A stretch of 54,307 nt of DNA from UBA1723 sp045641625 (GCA_045641625.1 JAZUHH010000094.1:1-54307), one strand, 5' to 3'. Counted from the stretch's first letter, positions 45,358 through 54,257 are shown. Notes: generated from the sequence alone by a model not told the origin. Program-made: numbers and translations.

Positions 45358-45851
45358 TTCGTATAATTTGCAAATTTATTTGAAAGTGTCTCTTTTACTT
45401 TGTCCTTATTTTGTTCCAAGTACAAACTTAGAATGTTATGGATGATATCAGACAATGCGATTCTCTTATTTATGCAATTAGACAATGTTGCCAATATCTG
45501 TACGTCAGGAATGTATAGTCTTACTGTCTGCGTTCCGAAGTCTTGCGTTGTTTGGTTTACACAAGAGAACACATCATGAAATTCACTGATATCATGATCC
45601 GTGAATTTCTTTTTGCTTGAACGATCCATTTTTTCTGTCGCTGAAGAAGTTTCTTCTGGTGTCTCACCTTTAGGATCATTTGTACTTTGAGAAGATGCAT
45701 TGTTTAATTTTTTCATTTCCTCTTCCCTTTGCTTTTCCCTATATTCTCTGATTTCGGTAAGAGCCATCATAGGACGATCTTCAGGCACAGGTGGCAATTC
45801 AGCCAACAAGTCCTCGAATTCTGCAAATACATCAGTAGTGTTGTCTGCCAT
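45354..45851 (-). CDS. traB: DUF3408-family conjugation protein, copy 1 (TraB-like)
   Basis: 165 aa. A charged N-terminal half with LLAELPPVPEDRPMM and a low-complexity Ser/Thr/Asn stretch precedes the DUF3408 C-terminal domain (FHDVFSCVNQTTQDFGTQTVRLYIPD... DIIHNILSLYLEQNKDKVKE). It lies four bases after the ParA-like gene, the traA-traB order of CTnDOT-type elements. Confidence 0.82.
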   Translation of the reverse strand: MADNTTDVFAEFEDLLAELPPVPEDRPMMALTEIREYREKQREEEMKKLNNASSQSTNDPKGETPEETSSATEKMDRSSKKKFTDHDISEFHDVFSCVNQTTQDFGTQTVRLYIPDVQILATLSNCINKRIALSDIIHNILSLYLEQNKDKVKETLSNKFANYTK

Positions 45852-45855
45852 ATCC

Positions 45856-46638
45856 TTATTTTGTTATGATTGAATAAAATTCATCAATAAAGCTTCCTAT
45901 TTTACCCTCATTGTGGTAGCCTTCGCTCTCGTATCCCTTTAGGTACTTATGTCTGATAGGCAACACAGTGTTCACACAATCAAACGACCTCATTCGTATT
46001 GAATCAGTCACTCCATTTTCCATTCTAATGTCTACATTCAATTTGTTGTAAGCATCAAGAATTTGCTTTTCTGCCTTACTGCCAGAAAAGAAGTTCCCTT
46101 GATTTGGAATCTTATTAAAGAATGTGACAACTTTCACATTAGGGTTTGTCTTCTTAATGTGATTTATCATAATGAGTGTAGATTGATACTGAGATAACAA
46201 AGACAGATCTGAAAATTCAAAAGGAATGAATATATAATCCATCTTTGCAAGACACTGAAACATCGTGTCTGTACTTGCACCTAAATTCACTGAACCAACA
46301 AAATCAACAAAGACAAAATCTCCCAAACGCTCACGATAACGTTCGTCAAGAATAAATGGTGCCACATCCTTAGTGACATTATCTTTGTTTGGTGCTGAAC
46401 CTAAACAACATGGAAGAATAGAATAACAAAGGTTCAATGGTCGTTTTGATCTAACTGACTCAGAAAGCTTGGAATAATCAAGCTTACGTTTGTTCACCAT
46501 TGAATGTTGTGGATAATCTGCGTCAAGAACTGTGACCTTTTTATTCTGACAGTATGCCAAGTAGTTGGCACATAAAACAGAAAGTGTTGTCTTTCCACAC
46601 CCACCTTTCTGTCCGAAAAATGTAATGAATTTTGCCAT
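45856..46638 (-). CDS. traA: ParA-family ATPase TraA
   Basis: 260-aa partition-type ATPase. The deviant Walker A motif KGGCGKTT is at residues 11-18, DADYPQHS follows and FVFVDFVG is the Walker B region. First gene of its operon, preceded by the shared transfer leader. In CTnDOT-type elements TraA is conserved at the head of the transfer region; here a tandem array lies just beyond its promoter, which would suit a ParA partner site. Confidence 0.92.
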   Translation of the reverse strand: MAKFITFFGQKGGCGKTTLSVLCANYLAYCQNKKVTVLDADYPQHSMVNKRKLDYSKLSESVRSKRPLNLCYSILPCCLGSAPNKDNVTKDVAPFILDERYRERLGDFVFVDFVGSVNLGASTDTMFQCLAKMDYIFIPFEFSDLSLLSQYQSTLIMINHIKKTNPNVKVVTFFNKIPNQGNFFSGSKAEKQILDAYNKLNVDIRMENGVTDSIRMRSFDCVNTVLPIRHKYLKGYESEGYHNEGKIGSFIDEFYSIITK

Positions 46639-46657
46639 TATATTTACTTTAACGATA

Positions 46658-46700
46658 ATTATGCAATAGTGTCTTTCTTCTTAAAGACGGTGCAAATATA
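46658..46700 (-). promoter_or_regulatory. Promoter and conserved leader of the ParA operon
   Basis: On the minus strand TATATTTG at 46700-46693 is followed by CACCGTCTTT, a hairpin GTCTTT/AAAGAC (46671-46688) and TATTGCATAATT. It matches the tra operon leader closely from the -7 element onward. Confidence 0.65.
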
Positions 46701-46802
46701 TAGCATGCTTTTTGAATAAGCAACATTTTTTACAATAATCTTGAAAAAATGTTATGTTACATAAACTTCTACAACACACATTTAGTAGTTATGTCTAAAT
46801 AC

Positions 46803-47114
46803 AACAATGCAACAATACAACAATGCAAAGATGCAACAATGCAAAGATGCAAAGATGCAACAATGCAAAGATGCAAAGATGCAACAATGCAAAGATGCAA
46901 CAATGCAAAGATGCAAAGATGCAACAATGCAAAGATGCAAAGACGCAACAATGCAAAGATGCAACAATGCAACAATGCAACAATGCAAAGACGCAACAAT
47001 GCAACAATGCAACAATGCAAAGATGCAACAATGCAACAATGCAACAATGCAAAGACGCAACAATGCAACAATGCAAAGACGCAACAATGCAACAATGCAA
47101 AGATGCAACAATGC
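46803..47114. repeat. Tandem array of 39 eight-base units
   Basis: 312 bases made only of 8-mers in three forms: AACAATGC (23, counting one AACAATAC), AAAGATGC (12) and AAAGACGC (4). The first 20 units are about half AAAGATGC, while the last 19 are mostly AACAATGC with runs of three. Because 8 is not a multiple of 3 and the units lack stop codons, several frames are open on both strands, but nothing suggests coding. The array lies between the ParA-operon promoter and the mob operon terminator. The rest of 47115-47516 shows no gene. Confidence 0.9.
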
Positions 47115-47516
47115 AACCCCCAATTGTTCAGGCAAATGCTCTCCTCCCATAGTCCAATACCCAATATTTTTATTTCCAACAGGCAAATTAGCGATTTTGC
47201 GACGTTCAATATAGATTTCCTCGTTTAGAAAACGAAACTTCGCCTACAGGTCGTTTTTGTCGGCATTTCAATTGTCGCATTTGCAAAGACAATCCATGAC
47301 TGTGTCGTTTTGAATTATTCAGCGGATTCTATAAATGAATTCTGAGTATTTCTCTTTTTGCCTTTTATAGTCAATATCCTCCAAAATAGTTACTTCAAAA
47401 AAGAGATTCGGTATTGTCCCCAAGAAGAAATTTTGAACAAAGATTATAAAATACCCCCAAAAATGTTCTGCCCACAAATCCCCCCAAAATGCTTTTTTCG
47501 GAAAAAGTGCAAGATG

Positions 47517-47552
47517 TAGTTTTGGACGCCCACTTTGTGGAATCCAAAACTA
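47517..47552. repeat. Inverted repeat beside the mob terminator
   Basis: TAGTTTTGGA and TCCAAAACTA are perfect 10-base arms separated by 16 bases. It touches the next hairpin. Confidence 0.55.
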
Positions 47553-47585
47553 AAAAAGAGGGCAAAAATTCAATTTTGCCCTCTT
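47551..47585 (-). terminator. Terminator of the mob operon
   Basis: A perfect 12-bp stem (47556-47567 with 47574-47585) with a six-base loop. Read on the minus strand it ends in TTTTTTAG, 104 bases after the coupling-protein stop. Confidence 0.85.
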
Positions 47586-47689
47586 ACTCAATTTGTTTTT
47601 CCTAATGGTAAATTTGAGAGAATTAGACAATCTCCAGAGTCGATTGTCAAACATGAAAATAGAGCCTTGTCGTCTATTTCTTACAAGAA

Positions 47690-49990
47690 TCACTTTTTCT
47701 TACCTTTGTTTTTTTCTTGAACCATGAGCCAGATCTCCTTCAATCTGTTGTCAGTACTATTTTGAAGTTCTTTCATTTGATTGTCTAACAATTCAACAAT
47801 ATCAGCTGATATCTTATCATGATTGGCTCTCAAAATTTCATTCATTCGTTTATCTCTGATTGATTGAACTCTTTTTTTGACATATCCAGTCTCGTCTTCA
47901 CTTGAAATTTTGTCATACACAGTCAATAACTCTTTCGGATTTTTAGCCGATTTGATGGATTCAAAGTATGATTTTGCTAACTCTTTTAAGTTTTCGTTGC
48001 CTTCTAATTCATAATATAAATTGCGAAGATTTATAAAAACTTGCTTGTCATCAAAATTTTTAAAGTCTGGAATCTGTCTTCCTTCTTTTTTTTCTCGCTT
48101 CACCGCATCCATATCAACATCAATATTGCAATGGAATACCTTATGATCGGATTCTTTTCCGAAGTCATCAGCGTATAATCCAACAAATTTTCCTTGCGAA
48201 AGTTGGGATATACGGCTTTGCGGAATCATATAATCTAGCTGTTCCGAGATAGAAATACTAGTTCCGCCATCGTTGATAGACATGGATTTCTTTTGCTGTT
48301 TGTTCTTTCCGAAGCGTTCGGATAGATTTTTGGCAGTTTCGTCAAACACCTGACCAGAGAAAACATTACCGATTGTCTTGATAATTTTGCTAGCTTCCTC
48401 TTTGCCATAAACAGCTTCAAGCTGGGAGAAGTCCTGAAATCCGAGACAAACTGCTATTTTATTTGATCTGGCAGTTGCGATTAGATTATCAAGACCCATG
48501 AAATAGATGGTTGGAAGCTCATCTACAATAATGGATAATTTAGCTTTATTTTGCTTGTTAGTAAGTTTAGTAACACGACCATTGAACAAACCAAGTGCCA
48601 CACCATAAATTTTGTCATATTCGGGATTATTCCCAAGACAAAGTATTTTCGGCTCGTTTGGATTATTTAGATCAAGCGTAAAATCGTCTCCAGACAATGC
48701 CCAGTAAAGTCCATCAGAAATAAGATCTGTTATGGCAATTTGAATACTTGCCACCTGTCCTGACAACTGATCTACAGCTCCATTTTTCCAAGACTCAAAG
48801 AAATTTGACATTGAAGCCTTTAAGTCTAATGAATTGAGGGAATCCAAATGAGCATACATCAATGGGATCATACTATCCATTGGCGAACATATAAGTTCAA
48901 TAACATGAGGGAATGTACAATACTTTCCTCCTTCGGTTCTCGCCAAATACCATATAGCACATTTCAATAGAGATATGGCTGACTTTGCAAAGAAGTCTTG
49001 GTTTTTAATCCAGTCTTTCTGTAGATTAAGAGCAATGACTGTTGCGATTTCGACTGCCTGTGCCTGGTCTTCCAAAAACTCAGCCTTAATCGGATTGCAT
49101 CTATGACTTTTGCGAGGATCATCGAAGTTGACAATGCAGATTTTAGGTTTGCATCCGTATCTTGTGACAAATTCTTTCTCGTTCCATATTGTATTGTTAT
49201 AGACAATTTCTGATAGAGTAGGGAATTTATAGTCATAACAATACATACAATATCCTTTCTTTAGTTGTTGTCTGATCATTTGATTTATGATAGCAAATGA
49301 TTTACCCGAACCAGGAGTACCCAAAACCATAGTCGCACGGAACGGATTTATGATATTGATCCATCCATGTCTAACCTCTTTCATATATTTGTAAATAGTG
49401 CGAAGATTTACACTGTCGTCAGTCTCTATAAGTTCTTCATTTTGCTTAAAAGCACTCTCTTCTATTTGATTGAATTCGTCTTCTCTATTTAATGTTTCAT
49501 CCAAAGATGCTGTATAAACTGCACCTCCATATATGATTCCATAAAAACTACATATTAGTAATACTATATAGAATAAAGTAATTATTGGATGAGGAGACGG
49601 ATTTCCATTATATATTGAATACACCAATAGCAATGGGTTAATAAAATATACGATGGATGTATATCCTATGATTTTTCTTCCCAAACTTTTGGTTGGAACA
49701 AACTCCTTCTTAAAAAATTTTAGCTTGTCTTTTTTAGGTGCAGTGTCCGAAATTATGATAAACAATGCCAATATAAAGTTGACAATAAGAGTAACATAAG
49801 GGTTGTCAAATAGCCATGCTACCTTTCCGATTTTCAGATAGACTATATAACAGATGTTAAAAAATGGATTTTGAAAATCTGCATGCAGAAAATCAAAACA
49901 AAACCAAGTGATGTTATATGCAAACATCACTAATATGATTAGCCAGAAAAAAGCTAACCATTTTCTAAAAACTTCATCATTTTCTTTCAT
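47690..49990 (-). CDS. mobC: VirD4-like type IV coupling protein MobC
   Basis: 766-aa ATPase that brings the relaxosome to the mating channel. N-terminal transmembrane helices (about residues 15-155), then TraG/TraD-like domains with Walker A GTPGSGKSFA (about residues 221-230), and a central IVDELPTIYFMGLDNLIATARS Walker B region. The C-terminus is long and charged. It follows the relaxase by eight bases. Confidence 0.93.
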   Translation of the reverse strand: MKENDEVFRKWLAFFWLIILVMFAYNITWFCFDFLHADFQNPFFNICYIVYLKIGKVAWLFDNPYVTLIVNFILALFIIISDTAPKKDKLKFFKKEFVPTKSLGRKIIGYTSIVYFINPLLLVYSIYNGNPSPHPIITLFYIVLLICSFYGIIYGGAVYTASLDETLNREDEFNQIEESAFKQNEELIETDDSVNLRTIYKYMKEVRHGWINIINPFRATMVLGTPGSGKSFAIINQMIRQQLKKGYCMYCYDYKFPTLSEIVYNNTIWNEKEFVTRYGCKPKICIVNFDDPRKSHRCNPIKAEFLEDQAQAVEIATVIALNLQKDWIKNQDFFAKSAISLLKCAIWYLARTEGGKYCTFPHVIELICSPMDSMIPLMYAHLDSLNSLDLKASMSNFFESWKNGAVDQLSGQVASIQIAITDLISDGLYWALSGDDFTLDLNNPNEPKILCLGNNPEYDKIYGVALGLFNGRVTKLTNKQNKAKLSIIVDELPTIYFMGLDNLIATARSNKIAVCLGFQDFSQLEAVYGKEEASKIIKTIGNVFSGQVFDETAKNLSERFGKNKQQKKSMSINDGGTSISISEQLDYMIPQSRISQLSQGKFVGLYADDFGKESDHKVFHCNIDVDMDAVKREKKEGRQIPDFKNFDDKQVFINLRNLYYELEGNENLKELAKSYFESIKSAKNPKELLTVYDKISSEDETGYVKKRVQSIRDKRMNEILRANHDKISADIVELLDNQMKELQNSTDNRLKEIWLMVQEKNKGKKK

Positions 49991-49998
49991 ATCGTATT

Positions 49999-52197
49999 TT
50001 ATTTAGCATTTTTTTTGACGTGTCCGAATCTCTTGTTTTCTCCAAGATTTTCTGGTTCTTCTGAAAGCAGTTTGTATATCTGCTGAAGATCATTCTTTGA
50101 TGCGAGCAGTTTATTTGCTAACACTGGGTTGTAGCTTGAAATTTTTGTTATTTCATATTCTATTTTTTTATGGTTATCTGTTCTAAAAGCAATGCTTATT
50201 TCATTCATTGCAGTGTACTTATTAGAAGGTATTCCCCAATTATTATAATGACGCATACGAATATCGTCATATATTGTTTGATAATTTATGTTATCTAACT
50301 GGGTGCGGTAATGCTCTTTAAGTTTAACGAATCCAAGTCTATTGACATCATCATATCTTCCAATATAATATTCCCTTGTCCCGTCAGGCTGGACTTTAGG
50401 GACAATAAGCAATCCATTTTGTCGCAAAATGTTTACCTGTATTGAAATGTCCTGGTTCTTATTAGCATTCAATAACTGGTCCACAAAATTCATAGTTATC
50501 TTTTTAGCAATATCACGTTTTTGTGACTCGTCAAGAAAATCGAAAACTAATGGTCGAGAATGAATATTGTCATATTTGATACCAACCAATCCATTCTTTA
50601 TGTAATCTTCTATCATTCGCTTCTCTGATTTAGAAAACGATTTGACATCTATAGCATTTATATTGTGACTCATGTCAAATTCGGATTCGTATCTAATCTT
50701 GTCGTTCTTGATGTGATAAAATGACTGCCCATTATACATGATATTGTACGATGCCAAGAATGCACCGATTTTATCATTAGCGATATTAAGTTGTCTTGCG
50801 ATCTCGATTGTTGAGTTAACCTGATATTTGAAATACCCGATTTCTTTGTCTCTAATATTTTCAAGCTCGCTCTTCTTATAATTAATATAGTTGTCTATGC
50901 ACTGGTCAACCAATTCAGGCAAATAACAATCTTTTATAAGAGTTTGTCGGAATATTTCTCTTTTAGAATCGATAGTCTCTATCATGTCTGACTCAAAGAA
51001 ATAATTCTTTTTCTTGTCCTGGTCATATAGTAATCTCAATTCTTTTGAAATCAATTGCATCTGAAGATATCTCTCCGACGAAGACAACACTTTTTCTTTT
51101 GTTAGACTATCTCTCAATCTTGTCTGGATGTCTTTGTCTAGCTCGCTTAATTTAAATACAACTCCCTTAACATTGTTTACAAAAGATACTCCTAGCAATC
51201 TTCCTTCATTGTTAATACTATATTGAACATCAATACCACTATTCCTCAATATCTCTTTAAAATCATCATAAGAGATACCTTGCTTGTATTGATTTAGGAC
51301 ACGAGAAATCTGACCTGCCATATAAGTCTTGATTTGATTTATGGCAAGTTTTTCTTGTTTGAAATACTTTTCGTCTGTTTCAAATTTCTGTTCAAAAAAA
51401 GAGAAAGAGAATTGCCTACTGATAGTACTTCCAGACAACCCCTTCTTTTCTTCTTTATCATCGATTGAATAAAACATTATACCATTGTATTCATCTCCAC
51501 TTCTTTTTGTGCCACTGACAATTTTAGATTTGATGTTATATTGCAGTAAAATTTTATTTAATTCTTCCACATTTTTATATCTGTAATTCTTAGTCACATA
51601 TCTTAATACTTTTCTGATCTTCTTTACTAAATCCTTTTCTCCATAATGGATAGAATCTGACTCAGGTGTAATTTTACTTTCTTCCAAGAAATTGTTTATA
51701 TTGTCGACCACTTTCTTTGCTTTTTCTTTAGGAGACAGTTTTGAGTCTTCAGCAGGTTGAAGGTTATATTTTACTTCTAAATTTTGTCTTACCTTATTTG
51801 CTCTTTTCTTTTCGTAATTTGTGTCAATTTTGTTGCCATTGAAATCAACATTTGTTGTGACTATATGAATATGAATTTTATCAATATCTTCATGTTTAAC
51901 GACAAGACAAGGCTGATTGTCCCAACCCATATCCTTCATGAAGTCTTGGGCAATATTATTTAATGTCTCATCACTTAAATTATTTTCAGCAGGATTAATA
52001 ATTATATGTTTTGCCACATTTTTTACTCTCGTATCTTGAGACGTTAGCTCTGTAAAGTAACTCAAATGTTGTTTGAATGAAGCTTCTAAACTCATATAAT
52101 TAGAAGACAAAGGTGTAGCAACTTCTCCTTCTACCTTTTTCAAATTATAGGCAAGGATGCTGGAGATCATATTGCTATTACAGATTTTGACAATCAT
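49999..52197 (-). CDS. mobB: Relaxase MobB (HUH endonuclease)
   Basis: 732-aa relaxase that nicks oriT and leads the transferred strand. N-terminal domain has the candidate catalytic Tyr17 in LAYNLKKVEG and the metal-binding triad in KHEDIDKIHIHIV (His102, His109, His111). The remaining 550 residues are charged and helical, without a recognised primase or helicase domain. It matches the MOBP-type relaxases of Bacteroidota elements and sits between MobA-like and MobC genes. Confidence 0.93.
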   Translation of the reverse strand: MIVKICNSNMISSILAYNLKKVEGEVATPLSSNYMSLEASFKQHLSYFTELTSQDTRVKNVAKHIIINPAENNLSDETLNNIAQDFMKDMGWDNQPCLVVKHEDIDKIHIHIVTTNVDFNGNKIDTNYEKKRANKVRQNLEVKYNLQPAEDSKLSPKEKAKKVVDNINNFLEESKITPESDSIHYGEKDLVKKIRKVLRYVTKNYRYKNVEELNKILLQYNIKSKIVSGTKRSGDEYNGIMFYSIDDKEEKKGLSGSTISRQFSFSFFEQKFETDEKYFKQEKLAINQIKTYMAGQISRVLNQYKQGISYDDFKEILRNSGIDVQYSINNEGRLLGVSFVNNVKGVVFKLSELDKDIQTRLRDSLTKEKVLSSSERYLQMQLISKELRLLYDQDKKKNYFFESDMIETIDSKREIFRQTLIKDCYLPELVDQCIDNYINYKKSELENIRDKEIGYFKYQVNSTIEIARQLNIANDKIGAFLASYNIMYNGQSFYHIKNDKIRYESEFDMSHNINAIDVKSFSKSEKRMIEDYIKNGLVGIKYDNIHSRPLVFDFLDESQKRDIAKKITMNFVDQLLNANKNQDISIQVNILRQNGLLIVPKVQPDGTREYYIGRYDDVNRLGFVKLKEHYRTQLDNINYQTIYDDIRMRHYNNWGIPSNKYTAMNEISIAFRTDNHKKIEYEITKISSYNPVLANKLLASKNDLQQIYKLLSEEPENLGENKRFGHVKKNAK

Positions 52198-52205
52198 AGC
52201 GATAT

Positions 52206-52598
52206 TTATAAAGACTCTCTGTATTCTCTTTCTATCTTATCTGCGATTTCTTTGATGTGATTTGCTATTTGCAAAGCAACAAACTGATTCTCTCGTAAAT
52301 GTTTTAATTCATTGAGAAGAAATGTCTTTTCTGTAACATCGTTTATTTTGAGGTTTAGTAATCTTGTTGATTGATTGATATTATTTCCTAATTGGTTAAG
52401 TTCTCTAACAGCACTCGACAAAATCCTCCAAACGTCGACATCGGTGTAACGCTTGTACTTTTTCCCTGAATTATAAATGGTATCGTGAAAGAACTTACTG
52501 ATAGTCTTATATTCGCTATCCTTGAACTTTTGCATGACAGTTTCATATTCGCTGTCAGATAATCTAAGCGTAAACCTTTTTGTTTTTGTTCTACCCAT
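52206..52598 (-). CDS. mobA: MobA-like ribbon-helix-helix relaxosome protein
   Basis: 130-aa oriT-binding accessory protein. The N-terminus TKRFTLRLSDSEYETVM is a ribbon-helix-helix start, and RELNQLGNNINQ is the signature of relaxosome MobC/BmgB-type proteins. First gene of the mob operon, directly behind the leader; oriT should be in or near the 146 bases upstream. Confidence 0.88.
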   Translation of the reverse strand: MGRTKTKRFTLRLSDSEYETVMQKFKDSEYKTISKFFHDTIYNSGKKYKRYTDVDVWRILSSAVRELNQLGNNINQSTRLLNLKINDVTEKTFLLNELKHLRENQFVALQIANHIKEIADKIEREYRESL

Positions 52599-52603
52599 GA
52601 AAT

Positions 52604-52635
52604 TTATTTTAATGAATTATGCGATGACAAAATTA
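52604..52635 (-). promoter_or_regulatory. Promoter and leader of the mob operon; candidate oriT region
   Basis: On the minus strand TAATTTTG at 52635-52628 is followed by TCATC and GCATAATTCATTAAAATAA, a 19-base stretch identical to the tra leader. The rest of the 52599-52744 gap is very AT-rich and is where oriT is expected, though I cannot identify the nick site. Confidence 0.55.
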
Positions 52636-52710
52636 CATATAATTTATTACTTTTAATTTTTGTTTGACAATAAAAAGAAAATATTTGTGTATAATATAAT
52701 TAAAACTACA

Positions 52711-52718
52711 TATATTTG
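52711..52718 (+). promoter_or_regulatory. -7 element for the orphan cargo gene
   Basis: TATATTTG followed by CAC, 26 bases before the start at 52745; TTTG at 52684-52687 is a possible -33 with wide spacing. Divergent from the mob promoter. Confidence 0.5.
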
Positions 52719-52744
52719 CACATGACTATTAAAAGAAATATGAC

Positions 52745-53230
52745 ATGAAAAAAAGTAAAGTAGAAGATTTAGTTTGGAAAATCGCAAATTTTCACACAGA
52801 ATTTGATTTAGATGCTTTGGTTTCTGCATTTAAAAATGCAAAGAAGACAGATTTGGATTTATCAAAGTATGATATTGAAGAGGATGGGGTATTGCGAGAG
52901 CTGTATGAGATGAACATGTATAATGGAGGTTTCCCAATTCATAATATGTGGGATTCAAAAATCTTGCCTGAAGGGTCAAAGTTGTGCATCTTTGATTATG
53001 ATATTATATATGATGAATTGAAGAGACAGTCGGATTTGGAACAAGATAGAGTTCAGAAGTTCTTATCTAAATATATGAAGGAATTTCCGACACCGCCAAC
53101 TCATCAAGTTGGCTTCAATTTTGACGAGTGCTTTATCCGTTTTGTAGACAATGATCATTTTGATATGTCTATTATGTTTTCTAATCGTTTGTACTGGTGG
53201 TATGATTTACACAGAGATCTGTTCGATTGA
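52745..53230 (+). CDS. Orphan cargo protein, function unknown
   Basis: 161-aa acidic, soluble protein without signal peptide. It has a LDLSKYDIEEDGVLRELYEMNM helix and a C-terminal aromatic stretch (FSNRLYWWYDLHRDLFD). I do not recognise a family. It is transcribed away from the mob operon and has its own promoter and hairpin terminator, so it is an independent cargo gene. Confidence 0.6.
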   Translation: MKKSKVEDLVWKIANFHTEFDLDALVSAFKNAKKTDLDLSKYDIEEDGVLRELYEMNMYNGGFPIHNMWDSKILPEGSKLCIFDYDIIYDELKRQSDLEQDRVQKFLSKYMKEFPTPPTHQVGFNFDECFIRFVDNDHFDMSIMFSNRLYWWYDLHRDLFD

Positions 53231-53256
53231 TGATTTAGAGAAAGAGATTGACTTAT

Positions 53257-53309
53257 AAATATAACATTTTTGGCAAATTTTATCGAATATTGCCGAAAAT
53301 GTTATATTT
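53257..53309 (+). terminator. Hairpin after the cargo gene
   Basis: 20-base arms (53257-53276 with 53290-53309) differ at a single position and enclose a 13-base loop; the tail is T-rich. Confidence 0.75.
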
Positions 53310-53372
53310 TATGCTTTGTGATTTAAATACTATGAGAAATGAAAATGACAGAAAAATATAGAGGATAAAGCA

Positions 53373-53410
53373 AAAGCGATGCGATTAGTTTTACCCAATC
53401 ACATCGCTTT
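53373..53410 (-). terminator. Hairpin after the toxin-antitoxin operon
   Basis: 14-base arms (53373-53386 with 53397-53410) with one mismatch. On the minus strand it follows the antitoxin stop by 54 bases and ends in CTTTTGC. Confidence 0.65.
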
Positions 53411-53464
53411 CTTATTGTTTAGTCTATTCTTCGACAAAGATAACAATAAAAAGGGAACTTTACA

Positions 53465-53803
53465 CTACCATAAAGCAACTTTCCCCATTACTCCTAAGTC
53501 TAATGAAGCTGTTGCTATTCCCAAAGCCTTAAAAATTCTACTCATTGTTGGGATGCTTATGCTATAACCTTTTTCTATTCTTGAAATTTGAGCTTTTTGC
53601 ACTCCCACTTTCTCTCCCAATTCTTCTTGTGTAAGGTTTTGCATTACACGAGCTTTTTTTATTGTTTCTCCGATTCTGTAAGCATACAATGCTTCTTGTA
53701 CTTCGTTGTCAAAAGAATCTCTTTCAGGAGTTCCTTTTTCCCCGATTAGTTCATCGGTAACCTCTTCTAAAGTGTATAATTCCATAGTTCCTATTCGTTC
53801 CAT
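53465..53803 (-). CDS. higA: HigA-like XRE-family antitoxin
   Basis: 112 aa. An N-terminal acidic region precedes a helix-turn-helix of the XRE type (IGETIKKARVMQNLTQEELGEKVGVQKAQISRIEKG, about residues 45-80). It starts two bases after the toxin gene stop, the toxin-first order of HigBA systems. Binding to its own promoter is expected. A second start (M7) is possible. Confidence 0.88.
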   Translation of the reverse strand: MERIGTMELYTLEEVTDELIGEKGTPERDSFDNEVQEALYAYRIGETIKKARVMQNLTQEELGEKVGVQKAQISRIEKGYSISIPTMSRIFKALGIATASLDLGVMGKVALW

Positions 53804-53805
53804 AT

Positions 53806-54063
53806 CTACTTGTTTTTTGATTCAAAATATTCTTTCTTTAAGTTTTCTGCCTTTGAGATTTCTTTTGCTGGTGTTTTTTGAGTCTTTTTGATTATTCCAT
53901 GCGTAGCAACAACCAAAGTTTGAGTATCTGTGTCCCAAAAAGCCAAAAGTCTATATGCAATGCCGTTATAAAGAGTTCTAAATTCCCAGATGTCAGTATT
54001 GTCTAATTTCTTAAAAAGTTCATTATTCTTTTCTCCTCCAGCAACTCTCCAAATATTATACAA
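53806..54063 (-). CDS. higB: HigB/RelE-like (Gp49 family) toxin, 5' end disrupted
   Basis: Predicted mRNA-targeting toxin. YNIWRVAGG, LFKKLDNTDIWEFRTLYNG, YRLLAFWD and THGIIKKTQKTP are the family core. The only start in this frame is TTG at 54063, giving 85 aa, but 20 more codons upstream (QPERAKDFLQNIPQQAHKKI) are in frame and look conserved before a TGA at 54124-54126. A promoter-matched ATG at 54142 is in another frame, one base away from joining. The toxin may therefore be frameshifted. Confidence 0.75.
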   Translation of the reverse strand: MYNIWRVAGGEKNNELFKKLDNTDIWEFRTLYNGIAYRLLAFWDTDTQTLVVATHGIIKKTQKTPAKEISKAENLKKEYFESKNK

Positions 54064-54164
54064 TATCTTTTTGTGTGCTTGTTGAGGTATGTTTTGAAGA
54101 AAATCTTTAGCTCGTTCAGGTTGTCAGTTTAAAACCAGCCATATTCAATATTTATTATCTCTTT

Positions 54165-54173
54165 GCAAAGATA
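54165..54173 (-). promoter_or_regulatory. -7 element for the toxin-antitoxin operon
   Basis: On the minus strand TATCTTTGC, 22 bases before the ATG at 54142. Confidence 0.55.
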
Positions 54174-54236
54174 ACATAAGTTTCATAAAATAGAAACCTT
54201 TCCCTTTTGTTTTATGTAGTAATTAAATAATTAGTG

Positions 54237-54244
54237 TAACTTTG
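54237..54244 (+). promoter_or_regulatory. -7 element for the gene at the window end
   Basis: TAACTTTG followed by C, 13 bases before the ATG at 54258. Confidence 0.45.
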
Positions 54245-54257
54245 CAAAAATTAGATT

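Noticed and set aside
46803..47114. CRISPR array
   Set aside because: Units are 8 bases with no unique spacers and no cas genes nearby.
46749..47228. Several long open frames on both strands across the 8-bp array
   Set aside because: The unit length of 8 and absence of stop codons leave multiple frames open at once; the predicted peptides are pure low complexity and have no start context, so they are artefacts of the repeat.
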